DNA of 64,000 nucleotides from Scolanthus callimorphus (lineage: Eukaryota > Cnidaria > Anthozoa > Actiniaria > Edwardsiidae): contig CM066925.1 of NCBI GenBank assembly GCA_033964015.1, positions 4,606,523 to 4,670,522 on the forward strand. The letters are read 5' to 3'. The translations under genes were made by a program, and so were the position numbers. Position 1 is the first letter of the stretch. Each line of letters starts with the position of its first letter. Below are positions 1 through 32,645 of the stretch, piece by piece. The notes below the pieces were generated by a model, which was given only the letters and a program-made list of their open reading frames with translations, searched no databases and was not told where the DNA came from.

Positions 1-65
1 AATAGTCGATAGGGCTCAAAATATACAAATGTATTCTTGGATGTTATTTTATGTACTACATAATG

Positions 66-191
66 GTAATTGACCTGAGTGGAGTGCAATTTGGTCAGAA
101 ATCATACGCGTTATTTCAAAATCGAACGAGCGCGCAGCGCGAAGTATGATTTCTGACCAAAATTGCACGACATGAAGGCAAATTACCACTT
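66..191. repeat. Small palindromic (fold-back) element
   Basis: Two arms of about 45 bp mirror each other. The outer ends read GGTAATT and AATTACC, and the inner parts contain GTGCAATTTGGTCAGAAATC and its complement. A GC-rich loop with repeated GCGCG separates them. No ORF is linked to it, and it lies in the last intron of the acyl-CoA synthetase gene visible here. The rest of 1-761 shows nothing recognisable. Confidence 0.6.
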
Positions 192-761
192 TATTATATC
201 CAAGTTGAAATTATTTCCATATAAAATATTTTTCCCACCAAATGCAGGGAAATTATCAAACTTGAAAATGAAGCGCGCGTTAGAAGTAGAACCTTCCCGC
301 TCGCGCGAGGTCAAAAATTTAAATCAGGTCAATTTAGGAATAAATTGACCTGCTGAGAGCCAATCAGATTTGTAGAACGCGCGCTTGATTTCAGCATCGA
401 TGTAATAAAGGGGGATATTTTATGAGTTGTGGCCTTTGATTTCCGAGCGCCATCCGTATTACATGAAAAAAAACATCTAATGAGCTATTTGATATAGGAA
501 GAACAAAAATGTTTCCTATTCTTTTCAATATTCAGTAAGAAAACGTAAATATTTTTTTACTAGCAGACGATCGGGAACCTTTATGATGCGCGTTTAAAAC
601 TGGCTCTTAACCTGTTTGCTACAGTGTAACACGGCTTTCAAACCGTGTCTTCCGGCTTTTGGTGTGTAGTATGGATGCAAATCTGCACTCAGTTGTGACC
701 TTACATGGTTAAATGACGCCGCAGGTATGACCGTTTCGATCATGACAACATTGATTCTTAC

Positions 762-3700
762 CTCTATACAGTTTCGCGCGTATATCCCGATGAATGATTT
801 CTGTGAAGGATCAGAGCCTAACTTGACTAGGCCGGATCCAAAATTATACGCCCTTTCATGAGCCTGTAGATTGAATAACCACAAACATAAATACTTCCTT
901 ACTACATTTGTCACATCTTTTCATAAATTATTGTAATGATAGGATAAATTCCCTAATAATGTTTAAAGGCTGAGGACGCAATAAACCATCTGGCAGTGAC
1001 GACGTTCAGTGTCTGTGTTTATAACTCGCCGGGTGCCATCCGCGCAGTTGCTACCTATCGTGTGGGGGTTCGATCCCCAACATTTCGTTCATTTAATAGA
1101 TCTTGTTACCTCATTGTAAGTAATCCATTGGAATGGCGCAGCACCTTCTCTTTTACCAAAACATGGAGAATCACCTAGATTCGATAAAAAAGCAACCAAG
1201 AATCATTGCAGGAAGCATGATGTTGCATTAATTTTTATTGAAATTGCAGACACGGGATCTTAGTAGGGTTGAAAGCCCTGCGATCCCTTCAATGATATTT
1301 TACAATGCGGACCCGTGCTATCTTGTTAATATAATGGTCTCCCATAGTTTTGAATCATACAGAAACTGAACCCTTTGCAAAATGTTTTGGTTATGAGCCT
1401 GAGGGCAGAGCCTTACTGAAACATTTCTGGACATCGAAGCCAGTGGCCAAATAATTTAGTTGGTCGTCAAGGATTATCAATACTTGCTAAAATTGGGGTA
1501 TGCATATGAGGGAGAATGTAGTGATGTAGTGGGATGGGGGGGGGGATGTAGTGGGATGGGGGGGGGGGGGAGGGGATTGGGCAACCACTCGCCGCTCTTG
1601 TGCCAGAATGGTGTCCCGATTATTTTGACATTCAATATAGGCGTGCAACCAATATAGACCTGTATACGTTTCCTTCCCTCTCTGCCCTTTCTTATGTAAT
1701 ACGTGTGAAACGACGAATATAAAAACACCATCATGGAATGTGATGTCTGGGGCTATTCTCATAATGGCCGAAGAAATCCTCCTATATCATATATGACCAC
1801 ACAAACAGAACCACGCCAGTTCCTCGTTGTAGTCAATAACTAAGTCCTACTCCGGGTCCTAAGGTCGCCGTAATCTTGGGCGATCTTGTTTTTTTCTTCT
1901 ATATTTCATGTTGCGATCTTGGGCAATCTTGGGCGATCTTGGACGATCTTGGACGAGGGCGATCTTGTGATTTCTCTATATTTCATGTTGCGATCTTGGG
2001 CGATCTTAGGACCCGGAGTAGGCCTTAACTACGTACGTACGTACCCGATAATCTCAATCCACGCAGGAAACCTTCATAAACGGTAGTCACGTCATCGTAG
2101 TAGACAGACTCAAGTTTCTCCGACAGAGGACTGCGGCGAATTACCGGGTCATCCTGGAGGAAAAAAACGGTAAAACTGCGATGTAGTTGATCGAATACAT
2201 TGATTTGAGCAAGTTCTTCAATCCCAGCCACCGGAGGCCACGGGAATCCCGGCTGTTTAGCCTTTTGAAGCTCAGAGGAAACTTAAACCTGAAAAACATC
2301 CGACAAAAGTTTAAAACTGAAAGAAACCTCCTCAGGCCGACGCGACTCATTTCGCTTTGACGAGATTCTAATTTGAATTTCGCGGCCGCCGCCATCTTGC
2401 AAACGCACTCGCACGCTTGCCTGACAAGCAAATAATTCAAATCGCAATCCCATTCCATCCTCTTGATAATAGATAGATAGAAACACTATAGACTTATATT
2501 GATTTAACAGTTAAAAGGACAATTAACAAACCTTATTTTGGTTATTGCCGGTAAACTTAAATGTAGAATTATACTTCTTTTTTGACAGGTTGTACAAAAA
2601 TTAAGCGTGCGAGTGCCCCTTTAAATCCTTAAAGTTTGTAACTTTTCCCGACCTCCCGAGGGCTTTTTTTAATAATTGCTTTAAGGTAAGGTTCAAACGT
2701 CACATTCCATGTTTCCATGGAAACAAAACACAACATTTACTTGTTTCGTGACCGTTCACAACCTTTACCATGTTTGACATTGGAAGTAGCGAAACCACTG
2801 AAGATAGACCACCCCCTAACGTTTTCGATCCGCCATTTTGAATGCAAATGAGAGCCAGGCCTTGAGTCTCCTGAGTATTTGTGTTTGCCACGAGTCTGGT
2901 ATCGCTGACGTGACAACAACAACCATTTTTACCCACTTGTCGTTAGGGAAGCGTTCAAAAATCTTGAGAGGGGCCCCATTTTCCTGGCACCAACGTTTTT
3001 TTGGAATTGCTTTATTTCCAGGTGCAAATATCCCGTTAGATAATAAATAAAGACGAAAACTCGCATCCCTTCTCAGTTTGTCTAGAGCAACACAGTGCGT
3101 TGGGAAAAGAAGCACTGAAAACCAGAGAGGATGAGGCGGGTCCAGGTCCACCTCGAGCGGAAATATTTTGACCGCGTCCCTTATGAAGATTTCAATAATG
3201 GAACTCCTTTTAGTGCTGCAATTAGTGCTGCTAATGGTTGTTCACTTTGTGATAAAATACAAAAAATAACAACACTGGATATAGTATCCTTTCTATATCT
3301 ATTAACGTAAACGTCGTTCCATTGTCGGCCATCTTGAATGTTGTCAATGAAATACCAGGTCAGCTTTGTTTCACAAATAAACGTCAATTTTTTTACATTC
3401 TGTGAAGCCAAAGATGAGAGGACAACTCGCAAACAAGAGATACAAAGGCAATTGCAGATGTAAAACAGATTTCAAGCTTTATTGCTGATGATTCGGAGAG
3501 AATGTCTTTCATTAGAGAAAATAGGAACTTGACTGTGATTGACAATAATGAATAGTCGCACAAAACGTTTAATAAATAACGTCCATTAGTAATGAAATTG
3601 AATAATAAAGGATTTCAAGATGGTACGAGAAAGAAAGTATATCAAAGAAGCTGATCCTTCTTCGGGTAGAGGGACAACACAGTCTCAAAAATCAATAGAA

Positions 3701-4947
3701 TACATTAAATTATATTCACTACTTTGTATTGTTTTCTTTATGTGTCTATTGAAATCGGCATTCTTCAACCTGAAGTACATGTAGACGCCAATAAAAATGA
3801 CAATAACAAGCGGACGTGTACCAAATAGACATTTAGCCAGATTTGTGACCCCTACACCTTTGCAAATTTCAGTGGTTTACTACAAAACTGGACAAATTAA
3901 AATATCCATCATCGGTTTTGTTTTATGTGATCCCTTACACCTTTGGTGGCAAATTTGAGTGGTTCACGACAAAGCTAAACAAACTAAATATCCATCGGCA
4001 TCATTATGACATTGTCATTAAAATCAGCCATCTTCATAAGCTTTCAGGTATAAATAGGTTTTTCCTGGATAATGACTCGTAAAACCGTACACAAAGTTAT
4101 TACAATCGTTCCGAAACAAACGTACAGAGTGATTGCAAAGCAATTACGAACTTACTGTAGTAACCTGAAAGCCGAACAATAGAGATAAGTATAAGGAATT
4201 GTCGGCTGCTTCATGTACCTCTGAGGTTCCAAGAAATTACAAACACATTTATATTACACATTTAAATGTTCACGTGTGCCTCTTGAATAATAGTACGTTC
4301 CTTTTACAATGGGTTTTATACAGCAGATTACTAGTTATGCCTAGTATTATCAAAACAACATCGCATTTGATGAATTCAAAATTGAATTAGTTATCGGCAA
4401 AACATAAACGATTGCATTATACGCTCCTATACTTTATTGCTACTGCCTCACTTATCAACTCAGAGCGATCAAAACAATAAAAACTCACAAGTCAAATGCA
4501 AACAACTGTTATGGCACAACAAGGGCAAAATAACATGATATGTACGCAAGAATCGAAATCTGTTTTGACCTAATCTTTCGAAGTACTGTATGTCAATCAA
4601 AAAATTGCGATCAGCAGTAGTACGTATATGAATGATTTAGTGAGTCAGTTAAATATCTACTCAAGCTTGATGGTAAATAGCCAATTCAAGTAAAATCCTC
4701 GATATCTTACAGAGAGCTATCCAGAATCGTTTGAAACGTATTAAAGATTTCATTTGACCATTAATAAACTAGTTTATCTTTGTTTGGCAAAGTTACAAAA
4801 GTTGATCAAACTTTGTTACGGTGGCTGGGTAGTATTTTTGCATTATAAACTTACGTCGACAGGAATCGATTGTTGTCGAAGAAGATTCTCCTCTGCTGTC
4901 GATTCATTTCTCGGCTCTACCTTCGGCCCACATAAACTGCTTGCCAT
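762..4947 (-). CDS. Long-chain acyl-CoA synthetase (ACSL-like), 5' portion, four exons, partial
   Basis: The family activates long-chain fatty acids to acyl-CoA with ATP, on ER, mitochondrial or peroxisomal membranes. Four minus-strand exons fit together: 4947-4855 (ATG, 31 codons, ends at GTAAGT), 2153-2045 (109 nt, polypyrimidine acceptor), 1174-1110 (65 nt) and 863-762 (102 nt, CAG acceptor, GTAAGA donor). Phases are 0, 1 and 0, and all agree. The peptide has family landmarks in order: RRSPLSEKLESVYYDDVTT, TVYEGFLRGLRLSG, APFQWITYNE, NFGSGLVKLG and FIGIYARNCIE, close to ACSL1/5/6 N-terminal regions. The adenylation core lies beyond position 1, so nothing can be said about catalytic residues. 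No transmembrane anchor is visible in the first exon, unlike vertebrate ACSL1. The first exon is the least certain because it is not conserved in the family; a CpG-rich stretch near 2380-2410 with a minus-strand ATG is an alternative 5' end. The intron at 1175-2044 holds a MITE. Confidence 0.75.
1838..2031. repeat. MITE with ~28-bp terminal inverted repeats and internal GATCTTGG repeats
   Basis: The ends share CCTACTCCGGGTCCTAAG in inverted orientation. The ~130-bp interior is a degenerate tandem of GCGATCTTGGGC-type units with two copies of a TATATTTCATGTTGCGATCTT block. It sits in an intron of the acyl-CoA synthetase gene, ending only about 14 bp from the exon edge at 2045. Non-coding, non-autonomous element; superfamily not assigned. 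Confidence 0.65.
2154..4854 (-). other. First intron of the acyl-CoA synthetase gene (inferred)
   Basis: I see no further exon I can support. A CpG-rich patch at about 2381-2410 contains a NotI-type GCGGCCGC and, on the minus strand, an ATG followed by MAAAAKFKLESRQ. It could be an alternative first exon or CpG-island promoter, but its likely donor does not give a reading frame compatible with the exon at 2153. A GATA microsatellite lies near 2467-2480. The remainder is AT-rich and featureless. Confidence 0.4.
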
Positions 4948-5489
4948 GTTTTCCCTGATGCACTTGTCGATATGTTATCTGCAAAACTACAAGTTTGCGA
5001 GCTCTCGTCACCTTCTCTATGTTATTCTTCACGCATAGTCAATAGAGAAAAACTTTAATATTTATAACTCACGCAACCACGCAATGCAGCGGTTTCCTTT
5101 GTGTGTGTTCTTAAAAAGCGGTCGAGGACACGATTCACATTACGTGCAGACCACGGGCGAGAGAGCTTATAATGATGCCAAAAATAAAGCGATCCGCTTT
5201 AATACCAAGTGCCGCTGCCATTGGATGCCTCTCCTAATGCATCTGTCATCGTGGCCTCTAATCTAATGCAGGCTATATCGAAATATATATGATATATTTT
5301 ATAAAGTTAATATTTTCATACAGTGAAGAGTGCGTATATACCCACCTTTGATGGCTGTTTCAAATGTTGCCTTTACACACAACAGACTTAGTAGTCAGTT
5401 TTGCAGAAGGGGTTTTGCAGTATTTGGTTCTTTACTTGCGCAAAGATTAACACAGAGAAAAACGCTGTCAGCTGTCTTTAATATTTAGC

Positions 5490-6375
5490 AATAAGGTAAC
5501 CTTTCGCAGTCATTTTCGTTAAAATGCAATAATTTCGCGAAAAAAGTCGAACCTTAACAAGTGATACCTCATTCTAAAGCTTATTTCTTCTCCTTGACTA
5601 TGAAAAGTTTATTTCTTCAATTTGATAAAAGATAATTTTTTAGGGAGTTTCAATTCCGACTCGGGTCAAGTTTCGAGAGCTCCACGCACGCAGATTCACG
5701 ACTCTTTTGTTCTTTAACAACATTTTACCATGGGTTTAGATGTGTTCTAAAAAACCGTGTCGGGGATTTTTGAAATTTTAAAAAGCGTCGATTTTAGAGC
5801 CAATTTTTGTGGCTCTTGTTTTTTTTAGAGATAATTTTTTAGGGAGTTTCAATTCCGACTCGGGTCAAGTTTCGAGAGCTCCACGCACGCAGATTCACGA
5901 CTCTTTTGTTCTTTAACAACATTTTACCATGGGTTTAGATGTGTTCTAAAAAACAGTGTCGGGGATTTTTGAAATTTTAAAAAGCGTCGATTTTAGAGCC
6001 AATTTTGTGTGTCCGCTACGTTTTTTTATAAAAAGTGTAAACAAATCTTTAAAAAATCATAACTTGAAAAGGAGATCGAATTTTCAAAATCCCCGACACG
6101 GCTTTTTAGAACACATCTTAGTCATGCTAATATTGAGTCCATGAACGAAAATAGCAAATATTCGTGAGGTTGGAACTCTAAAAAGTTGAACTGATGCACC
6201 GGAAAGGGAACTTCATCAAAAAATTGGTTTGTAAAATTACATGAAATTATAGTTTAGCTCAGGATATAAGCTTTAAAATGAGGTATCACTTGTAAAGATA
6301 CGACCATTTTTCGTGAAATTATGCCATTTTAACCAAAAAGTACCCCGAAGGTAGACCGTAACCTTTACGAAGTTT
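5490..6375. repeat. Large fold-back element with internal 199-bp tandem duplication
   Basis: The outer arms (about 5491-5600 and 6262-6375) are diverged inverted copies sharing ACAAGTGATACCTCATT and the AATTTCGCGAAAAA region. Inside, a unit starting GATAATTTTTTAGGGAGTTT occurs twice, at 5631-5829 and 5830 to about 6010, a head-to-tail duplication of 199 bp. The segment near 5937-5975 is again inverted at 6083-6120 (CCCCGACACGG). No coding capacity. The palindromic core resembles that of the TTAA-flanked elements at 35.9 and 38.9 kb. Confidence 0.65.
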
Positions 6376-6584
6376 ATTAAAAAAACATAACTAGTATATT
6401 TTCGGCGTTATTTTTTAACAAAGGTTGAAAGAACCTCTTTACTCAAATTAACATTTTCTTTTGTGCGCCAAAACCCGACTCGCTTACTGAGTAAATGAAA
6501 TTAGCCAATCAGAAGCGAAAAGGAAAAACAAAAGGGAAACGAAGTAAACTGACCAATCAGGCAGCAAAGTAGGACGGACTTTCG

Positions 6585-6627
6585 TCGTATAAATAAATAA
6601 ATAAATAAATAAATAAAAAATAAAAAC
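6585..6627. repeat. (AAAT)n microsatellite
   Basis: About nine AAAT units followed by an A/T-rich tail, in a region with no recognisable gene. Confidence 0.85.
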
Positions 6628-7898
6628 ATTCGCTGTGCTGTTGGTGTTTATTCTCATTCTGATTGGCTGGCAAAACAAAGAACCAATAGGATCGTTTACA
6701 AAACGCAAGTCTGTTTTACTTTCGACTGTCATCAGAAAAACGCACTATTAGCTAACTAAGCACACATCCGTCGAATTCAAAGAGCTTAGCTCTAGTTGTC
6801 ACGCGTCAAATTCAGCTTGCGTTTCATGTAACGTCAACAGCAACAAAAAGACTTGACATGGAAGTCATGATCACGGATCAGGAAATAGGAAGTTGTAACA
6901 CGAGAAGTCACGCAAGGAAACAGACACTCTGGGCTTAGCGAAAAGGTTCAATATCATACATACTTTGTGAACGATTTTAATTGCAATCTACTCTACCAAA
7001 AAGGTAAGAAACAAGTCAATTGTATTACACTGTATGTTTTTCTACGTAACGATAATGCGAAACAGATACAGCGAGTTTTGTTTATTTGTATTTAAATATT
7101 GCCTCTCTTCGTTAACAGGGTCGTTTGAGTGCAGTTTCAGTGGACTTATGTGTTATTGTTTCATGCAGTTATTCTAATGCGCTAGACAAATGGAAAACAG
7201 TGTCTGTTCCTAATTAGCCACATCAGAGATGCTGACTATATTTAATGCAACTTCTTCACATCTAAATTTTGGGAACTTCTGTATTTTGGCTGCGCTCAGC
7301 CAACACATCGGGCGACCCATTTATCTCCATATCATATCTTTGCTAACTTCTAATCGACATCTGCAATGAAACAACAATACTTTTACTGTTTCAACTACAT
7401 TGGTGTTAAACAATGAAATTAATTCCCAGCAACGCAGATTCAACTGCAGATTTTTAGGTTGTTAGGGTATTTTTGTAGACGGCTAACCTTTCGCATGGAG
7501 ATGAAAATAATCGGCTTTGTGACGTTTCCGCCTGCACAATTATTCCTTAAATTCCTTTGTCATGACTGTCATTTAGAACTTTCACATTTTGTACTGAACA
7601 GTTCTTTTTGCTTTCCTTTCGCTTGGTCCAACCATAACAGAAGAGCCGTAATATGTCTTGAAATATACCATAAATACGGACCTCCTTATTTCATGGAAAA
7701 TTCTAGTTATTAAATGCATCAACAGTTTTCATAAAACAGTTGCGACAAGAGGTAATGGTTCCCGTTGCAGGAAATTTAACACGTTTTATGTCTTTAACAT
7801 TGTCTTGTCTTTTTTTGAACAATTAACAAAATTGCCAAGTGTCAATTAAATTATTCTTTTAATCATCAAAGCGATTCTGTGGTTTATAATATTAATCG

Positions 7899-7955
7899 TG
7901 ACATGACATGACGTGACATGACATGACGTGAACATGACGTGACATGACGTGAACA
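7899..7955. repeat. Short tandem repeat of GTGACATGAC-type decamers
   Basis: GACATGAC and GACGTGAC units alternate over roughly 57 bp with small length changes. Confidence 0.75.
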
Positions 7956-8039
7956 CATATGATATTGAGGTAGGAGGAAAGTATTTGAATGTTGCTGTGG
8001 CATCATTATCAACAATAAACGAAAATGGTCTAATTGTTT

Positions 8040-8625
8040 TAGTAGAAATCCACTAGCATACGACCTTCGAGTTGTTGCAAAACATATTTATTTTCATGGT
8101 TTTAGGAAGTTTTGCGCTAGCGTTTTCGCTAGTCACTACCTATTTAACTATTAGACCTCGAGCCCGAAAGGGCGAGAGGTCTAGTTGTTTTAGTATTACC
8201 CAGCTAGGGCTAGTTGGACAAAAAAGTGAAAAATTGTGTTAAAAAATCACCAAAAAACTTGGCAAAACGAGAAGCGGCCGCCATTGTTTTCATGTTCAAA
8301 ATCGGCGCTTTCGCTACTAGAGGTCTATTGATAATAGTCCCCTAGTAGCGTAGCCAATCAGATGCAGGATTCGTGATAGCATGCTAGTGGGTTTCTACTA
8401 ATATTATATAGATATCGATGAGATACCTGTGTTTCTCCAGTGTTGAAAAATTGAGCACGAATTTTTAAATTTCGTGCAAAATTGATAGCAAAATTTTGTT
8501 TCAGAGATGTTCCAGAGAGACTGGTAATAGTCCACTAGTTGGGTGATACTAATGCGTGATAGATAACGAGTAGCGGAGCGAATCAGATTGCAGGATTCGT
8601 GATAGCATGTTAGTTGGTAAAATAT
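8040..8625. repeat. Inverted and direct repeat cluster
   Basis: A segment TAGTAGAAATCCACTAGCAT near 8040 is inverted at about 8377-8400. A second segment with GCAGGATTCGTGATAGCATG occurs directly repeated at 8363 and 8589. A CTCGAGCCCGAAAGGGCGAG palindrome lies around 8157-8176. This looks like overlapping fold-back/MITE copies with no coding content. Confidence 0.5.
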
Positions 8626-8942
8626 TTTGTGCTTCGTCTTTTCGACAGTAAATGGTTATGTAACTACCAATCACATACAACCCTGCGGACTCATTATCAT
8701 TATCGGACTATAAGCTTGATATCGCATAGAACAATAGAATTCTACACAAAGCGAATGTGTTACAGCTTCCAGTTTTCTTCAGTTAGAGAGTAATAGTAAC
8801 CAAAAAGTTGCTTCGAATTTCAGCTCTGAACTCTTTTCATAAGAGGTTGTACAAATAATTCGATCCAGGTATTCTAGACGCCGCTGTATTTTAATCAACA
8901 GGTAATTATGGGAGACAAATAAGTCTTCTTGCACTATTTCAA

Positions 8943-9010
8943 GATGCAAAGATGCAAAGATGCAAAGATGCAAAGATGCAAAGATGCAAAAGATGCAAAG
9001 ATGCAAAAGA
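8943..9010. repeat. (GATGCAAA)n minisatellite, left copy
   Basis: About nine octamer units with two 9-bp variants. Reverse complement of the array at 10506-10687. Confidence 0.9.
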
Positions 9011-9269
9011 TGTATAAAGATGCAAGGGTATCAAATTACAGCATTAGTGAAAATTCCTAATACAGTGTTGACAGCCGCAATGTCTCATAATAAATAAATT
9101 ATTGGCAGTTGTACGCGGGAGCCGAGTATCAATTTATTTAGCTCTCCAAGATAATAGTATTGAACTCATATCATAATTCAAGCAGAAAGCGCGAGCCGAA
9201 AACAACGAGAAAACGTCAGTTGAACCAGAATTGGCGTTTCTACCAAAACAAGAAAATCGTTATGTAAAT

Positions 9270-9820
9270 TGTAGCCAACAACAACAACAACAACAACATT
9301 TTATTTTGATTTGTATAATATTTACAACATTTTTAAGCTGACCCGCAAAATAGCAGAGCTAATCGAGGCGGGTAGCTTTTATCATAAATAGAAAAAATAG
9401 AAAAATGTATAAATAAATAATAATTATTACACAAATAACTTGAAAGCTGCTTGGCTATAATCAGAAAAAAGAGAAAAGGAAAAGAGTATGTAGTTATAAC
9501 TTAAGTAGAAAAGCAAGTAAATAGGTAAATAGATAAATATATAGGAGCATGGTTTATTCAGAACTATATTGAGGTAATACCGCAATTATTTCTGCCACAC
9601 CAAGATAATCATCCTCCGTTTGTAGGAGTTTCTTGAGCATCACCTGAAGATGGTGTTTAAATTTTTTCTTATTTTGATTGCGTAAGTATGGGGGTAGACT
9701 ATTCCAGATGATGGTTCCTGATCGTGAAAAAGAAAGTTTCTGTATTTCAGTTCTTGAAGGTTTTACATAATAATCTCCACTACTTGCCGATCTTGTATTA
9801 TAATTAAGAGGGGAAACTTA
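9270..9820 (-). mobile_element. LINE 3' remnant, minus strand
   Basis: Read on the minus strand, about 9815-9570 encodes the end of a non-LTR retrotransposon ORF2, with YNTRSASSGDYYVKPSRTE and then GTIIWNSLPPYLRNQNKKKF. That last motif matches the IIWNSLP signature near the C-terminus of LINE ORF2 proteins. It is followed by an AT-rich 3' UTR and a (GTT)n tail, seen as (AAC)n at about 9278-9300. Only the 3' end is present, as expected of a 5'-truncated insertion. It lies inside the fold-back element. Confidence 0.7.
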
Positions 9821-10505
9821 TACACACGGAGAAAGCATCCATTTTCCACGTTTTAGTCATAAATAGGGTCAGGTTGAGTTCTACAGTTCTATGTAGTTTT
9901 GTTTTCATCGAGAAGCTTCTAAAATTAGTAAGGTATAATAATGCGAAATTGCTAAATAAATCGATACTCGGCTCACGCGTACAACCACGGGCGATAAGAT
10001 AATTCGGTATAAATTCACGAAAAATTACCATTTGTGATTTTACAAAGTAATGTGCATTATTGGCTCATTTTACTTGCAAATTCTATGCAAAATTTGATCA
10101 TTCAATTTCTTATTTGCCCCTTACCTCTAAATCGAAGTTTTTTTCAGCGTAGTGACATGTTTTAGCCATTTTCCCTTAGTGTTTGGCTTCGTTCAGTCTC
10201 GAGACACGCGCTCTTTAGTTGTGTTTGTTCAACTGAACTGACGGTTTATTGGGCTCGCTGGTTAAAAAGTAACGCGCGCCAGGTAATGAGTAACCCTTGC
10301 CCTTTTCGCCCTCAAGAGAAGGGAAAATGGCTAAAACATGTCACTACGCTGAAAAGAACTTCGATATTTTTTGTGAATTTATACCGAATTTATCTTATCG
10401 CCCGTGGTACAACCGCCAATAATGTGTTTATTATGAGCCATTGCGGCTGTCAACACTGTATTAGGAATTTTCACTAATGTTGGAATTTGATACCCTTGCA
10501 TCCTT

Positions 10506-10687
10506 ACATCTTTTGCATCTTTGCATCTTTGCATCTTTGCATCTTTGCATCTTTGCATCTTTGCATCTTTGCATCTTTGCATCTTTGCATCTTTGCATCT
10601 TTGCATCTTTGCATCTTTGCATCTTTGCATCTTTGCATCTTTGCATCTTTGCATCTTTGCATCTTTGCATCTTTGCATCTTTGCATC
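10506..10687. repeat. (TTTGCATC)n minisatellite, right copy
   Basis: A nearly perfect head-to-tail array of about 23 octamers. It mirrors the shorter array at 8943-9010 and lies at the corresponding place in the opposite arm of the fold-back element. Confidence 0.95.
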
Positions 10688-10702
10688 TTGAAATAGTGCA
10701 AG

Positions 10703-11401
10703 CCTTTTTGTTCGGCTTTTACAAAATATGTTTACTTTAAAAAAAATAGAGCATGATCATCGTAAATAAATGATAATGTCCTAAAAACGTCGATTTTTAG
10801 CGTTGTTTTGTTCAGTTTCGCTTAAAATTTCGCAAAGCAAAAGAGTTGAAACTTCTAATTGTCCCTAGTTGGAGGTTTATGGCAACCAAAGTGTTGCTGT
10901 GAGTTTCGGGTCTAAACTCTTTTCCTAAATAGTTGTACAAAAAAAATCCGAATTACAGCAAGTCGACGCTGGTCTTGTCGTACTGCTGTGAATGAGTGTT
11001 CGTAAATTCAATTGCTGGTTTGCGATAGCTGAACTCTTATACTTGCTCGCTATGCCGTTTTCTATCCTATACACAGACATACAAGCGATGAGCGCAGGAG
11101 TTTTATGTTTGTGTTTCAGTATTTTGGGGATCAAAGAGTCATCCGTTGTCAAGTTAAAACTGCCCGTTAGCAACGGCCAATGGTTATGCAAATCTGCACC
11201 CAAACCGTGGACTGGTGGAAAGCCCTTGTCGAATGATGTGAACGGAACAAACAGTGAAATCGGTTGTTTAGCGTATACGTTTAAGTGGTCTGTTGGAGTT
11301 TGCTCACTGGCATTCTCTGGGAAACGTTGATCGGGCGGAAATACGACAAACGTAATGATTTATCCACACCGTTTCTCTGATATACTTCTTTTGTATTTTA
11401 G
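10703..11401. other. Non-coding stretch immediately upstream of the receptor kinase start exon
   Basis: A plus-strand open frame at 10992-11330 shows no family signature, has no exon-like boundaries and is probably chance. The stretch ends in a good acceptor (TTTTGTATTTTAG) at 11401, so it should be the end of an intron behind an unseen 5'-untranslated exon. Confidence 0.4.
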
Positions 11402-11408
11402 GATTAAA

Positions 11409-32329
<20,921 letters not shown>

Positions 32330-32554
32330 AACGCAATAGGTGGTTAACTTCTCCCACGGCGAGCGTGTAATTCGCCATCCTGTTAGATGTGAACATAGTT
32401 TATAGAGGAGAATGGTTAGGAAACCTGACACCCTGTTATTGTACATAGGCCTACGGCAAACGCCGTGCCAGAGTCGCGCCGTTCCAATACTAATAATATG
32501 GATGCAAAATTTCTTGATTCTGATTGGTCGAGAGCAGTGCAGTTTTAGTGAAAT

Positions 32555-32611
32555 CACAGTGCAGAAACCTGAAATCACAGTGCAGAAACCTGAAATCACA
32601 GTGCAGATTAC
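32555..32611. repeat. Three tandem copies of a 21-bp unit
   Basis: GAAATCACAGTGCAGAAACCT occurs 2.7 times with no mismatch, downstream of the receptor kinase stop codon. Confidence 0.85.
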
Positions 32612-32645
32612 AAACTTGAGCAAATCTGATTGGCTTAAATAAACA

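Larger units (their letters stand above)
6376..8020. other. Non-coding stretch upstream of the receptor kinase gene
   Basis: No coding exon recognised. A possible 5'-untranslated exon of the receptor kinase gene ends with CCAAAAAG followed by GTAAGAAAC near 7002; this is weak and based only on the donor-like sequence. A short (GACATGACGT)n decamer tandem lies at about 7899-7955. Confidence 0.3.
8926..10702. repeat. Fold-back element with mirrored 8-bp minisatellites at both ends
   Basis: The left end (8926-9160) is an inverted copy of the right end (about 10390-10702). In both, a TTGCACTATTTCAAG-type outer segment (or its complement) is followed by an array of the octamer GATGCAAA (left, about 9 units) or TTTGCATC (right, about 23 units), then by a shared ~100-bp segment running to CGGTTGTACC-like sequence. 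The interior contains another inverted pair (around 9951-10040 and 10317-10415) and a minus-strand LINE remnant. Open frames crossing the octamer arrays, with repeated CIFASLHL or MQRCKDAK, are consequences of an 8-bp repeat without stops, not genes. Confidence 0.7.

Noticed and set aside
1460..1762. Glycine- or proline-rich frames on both strands
   Set aside because: They translate G-runs in GATGTAGTGGGATGGGG repeats.
2283..2410. Minus-strand MAAAAKFKLESRQ exon as the true first exon of the acyl-CoA synthetase gene
   Set aside because: Its apparent donor leads to an immediate stop when joined to the exon at 2153; kept only as an alternative 5' end.
2816..3151. Open frames near 2.8-3.2 kb as possible upstream ACSL exons
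   Set aside because: No resemblance to the family and no splice sites giving a compatible phase.
8943..9010. Possible CRISPR-like array
   Set aside because: The units are contiguous octamers without spacers, in eukaryotic sequence.
10379..10740. Several overlapping open frames on both strands with CIFASLHL or MQRCKDAK repeats
   Set aside because: They are translations of the TTTGCATC octamer array; an 8-bp unit without stops is open in all frames.
10992..11330. Open frame of 112 residues upstream of the receptor kinase
   Set aside because: No domain or splice context, and low-complexity hydrophobic content; probably chance.
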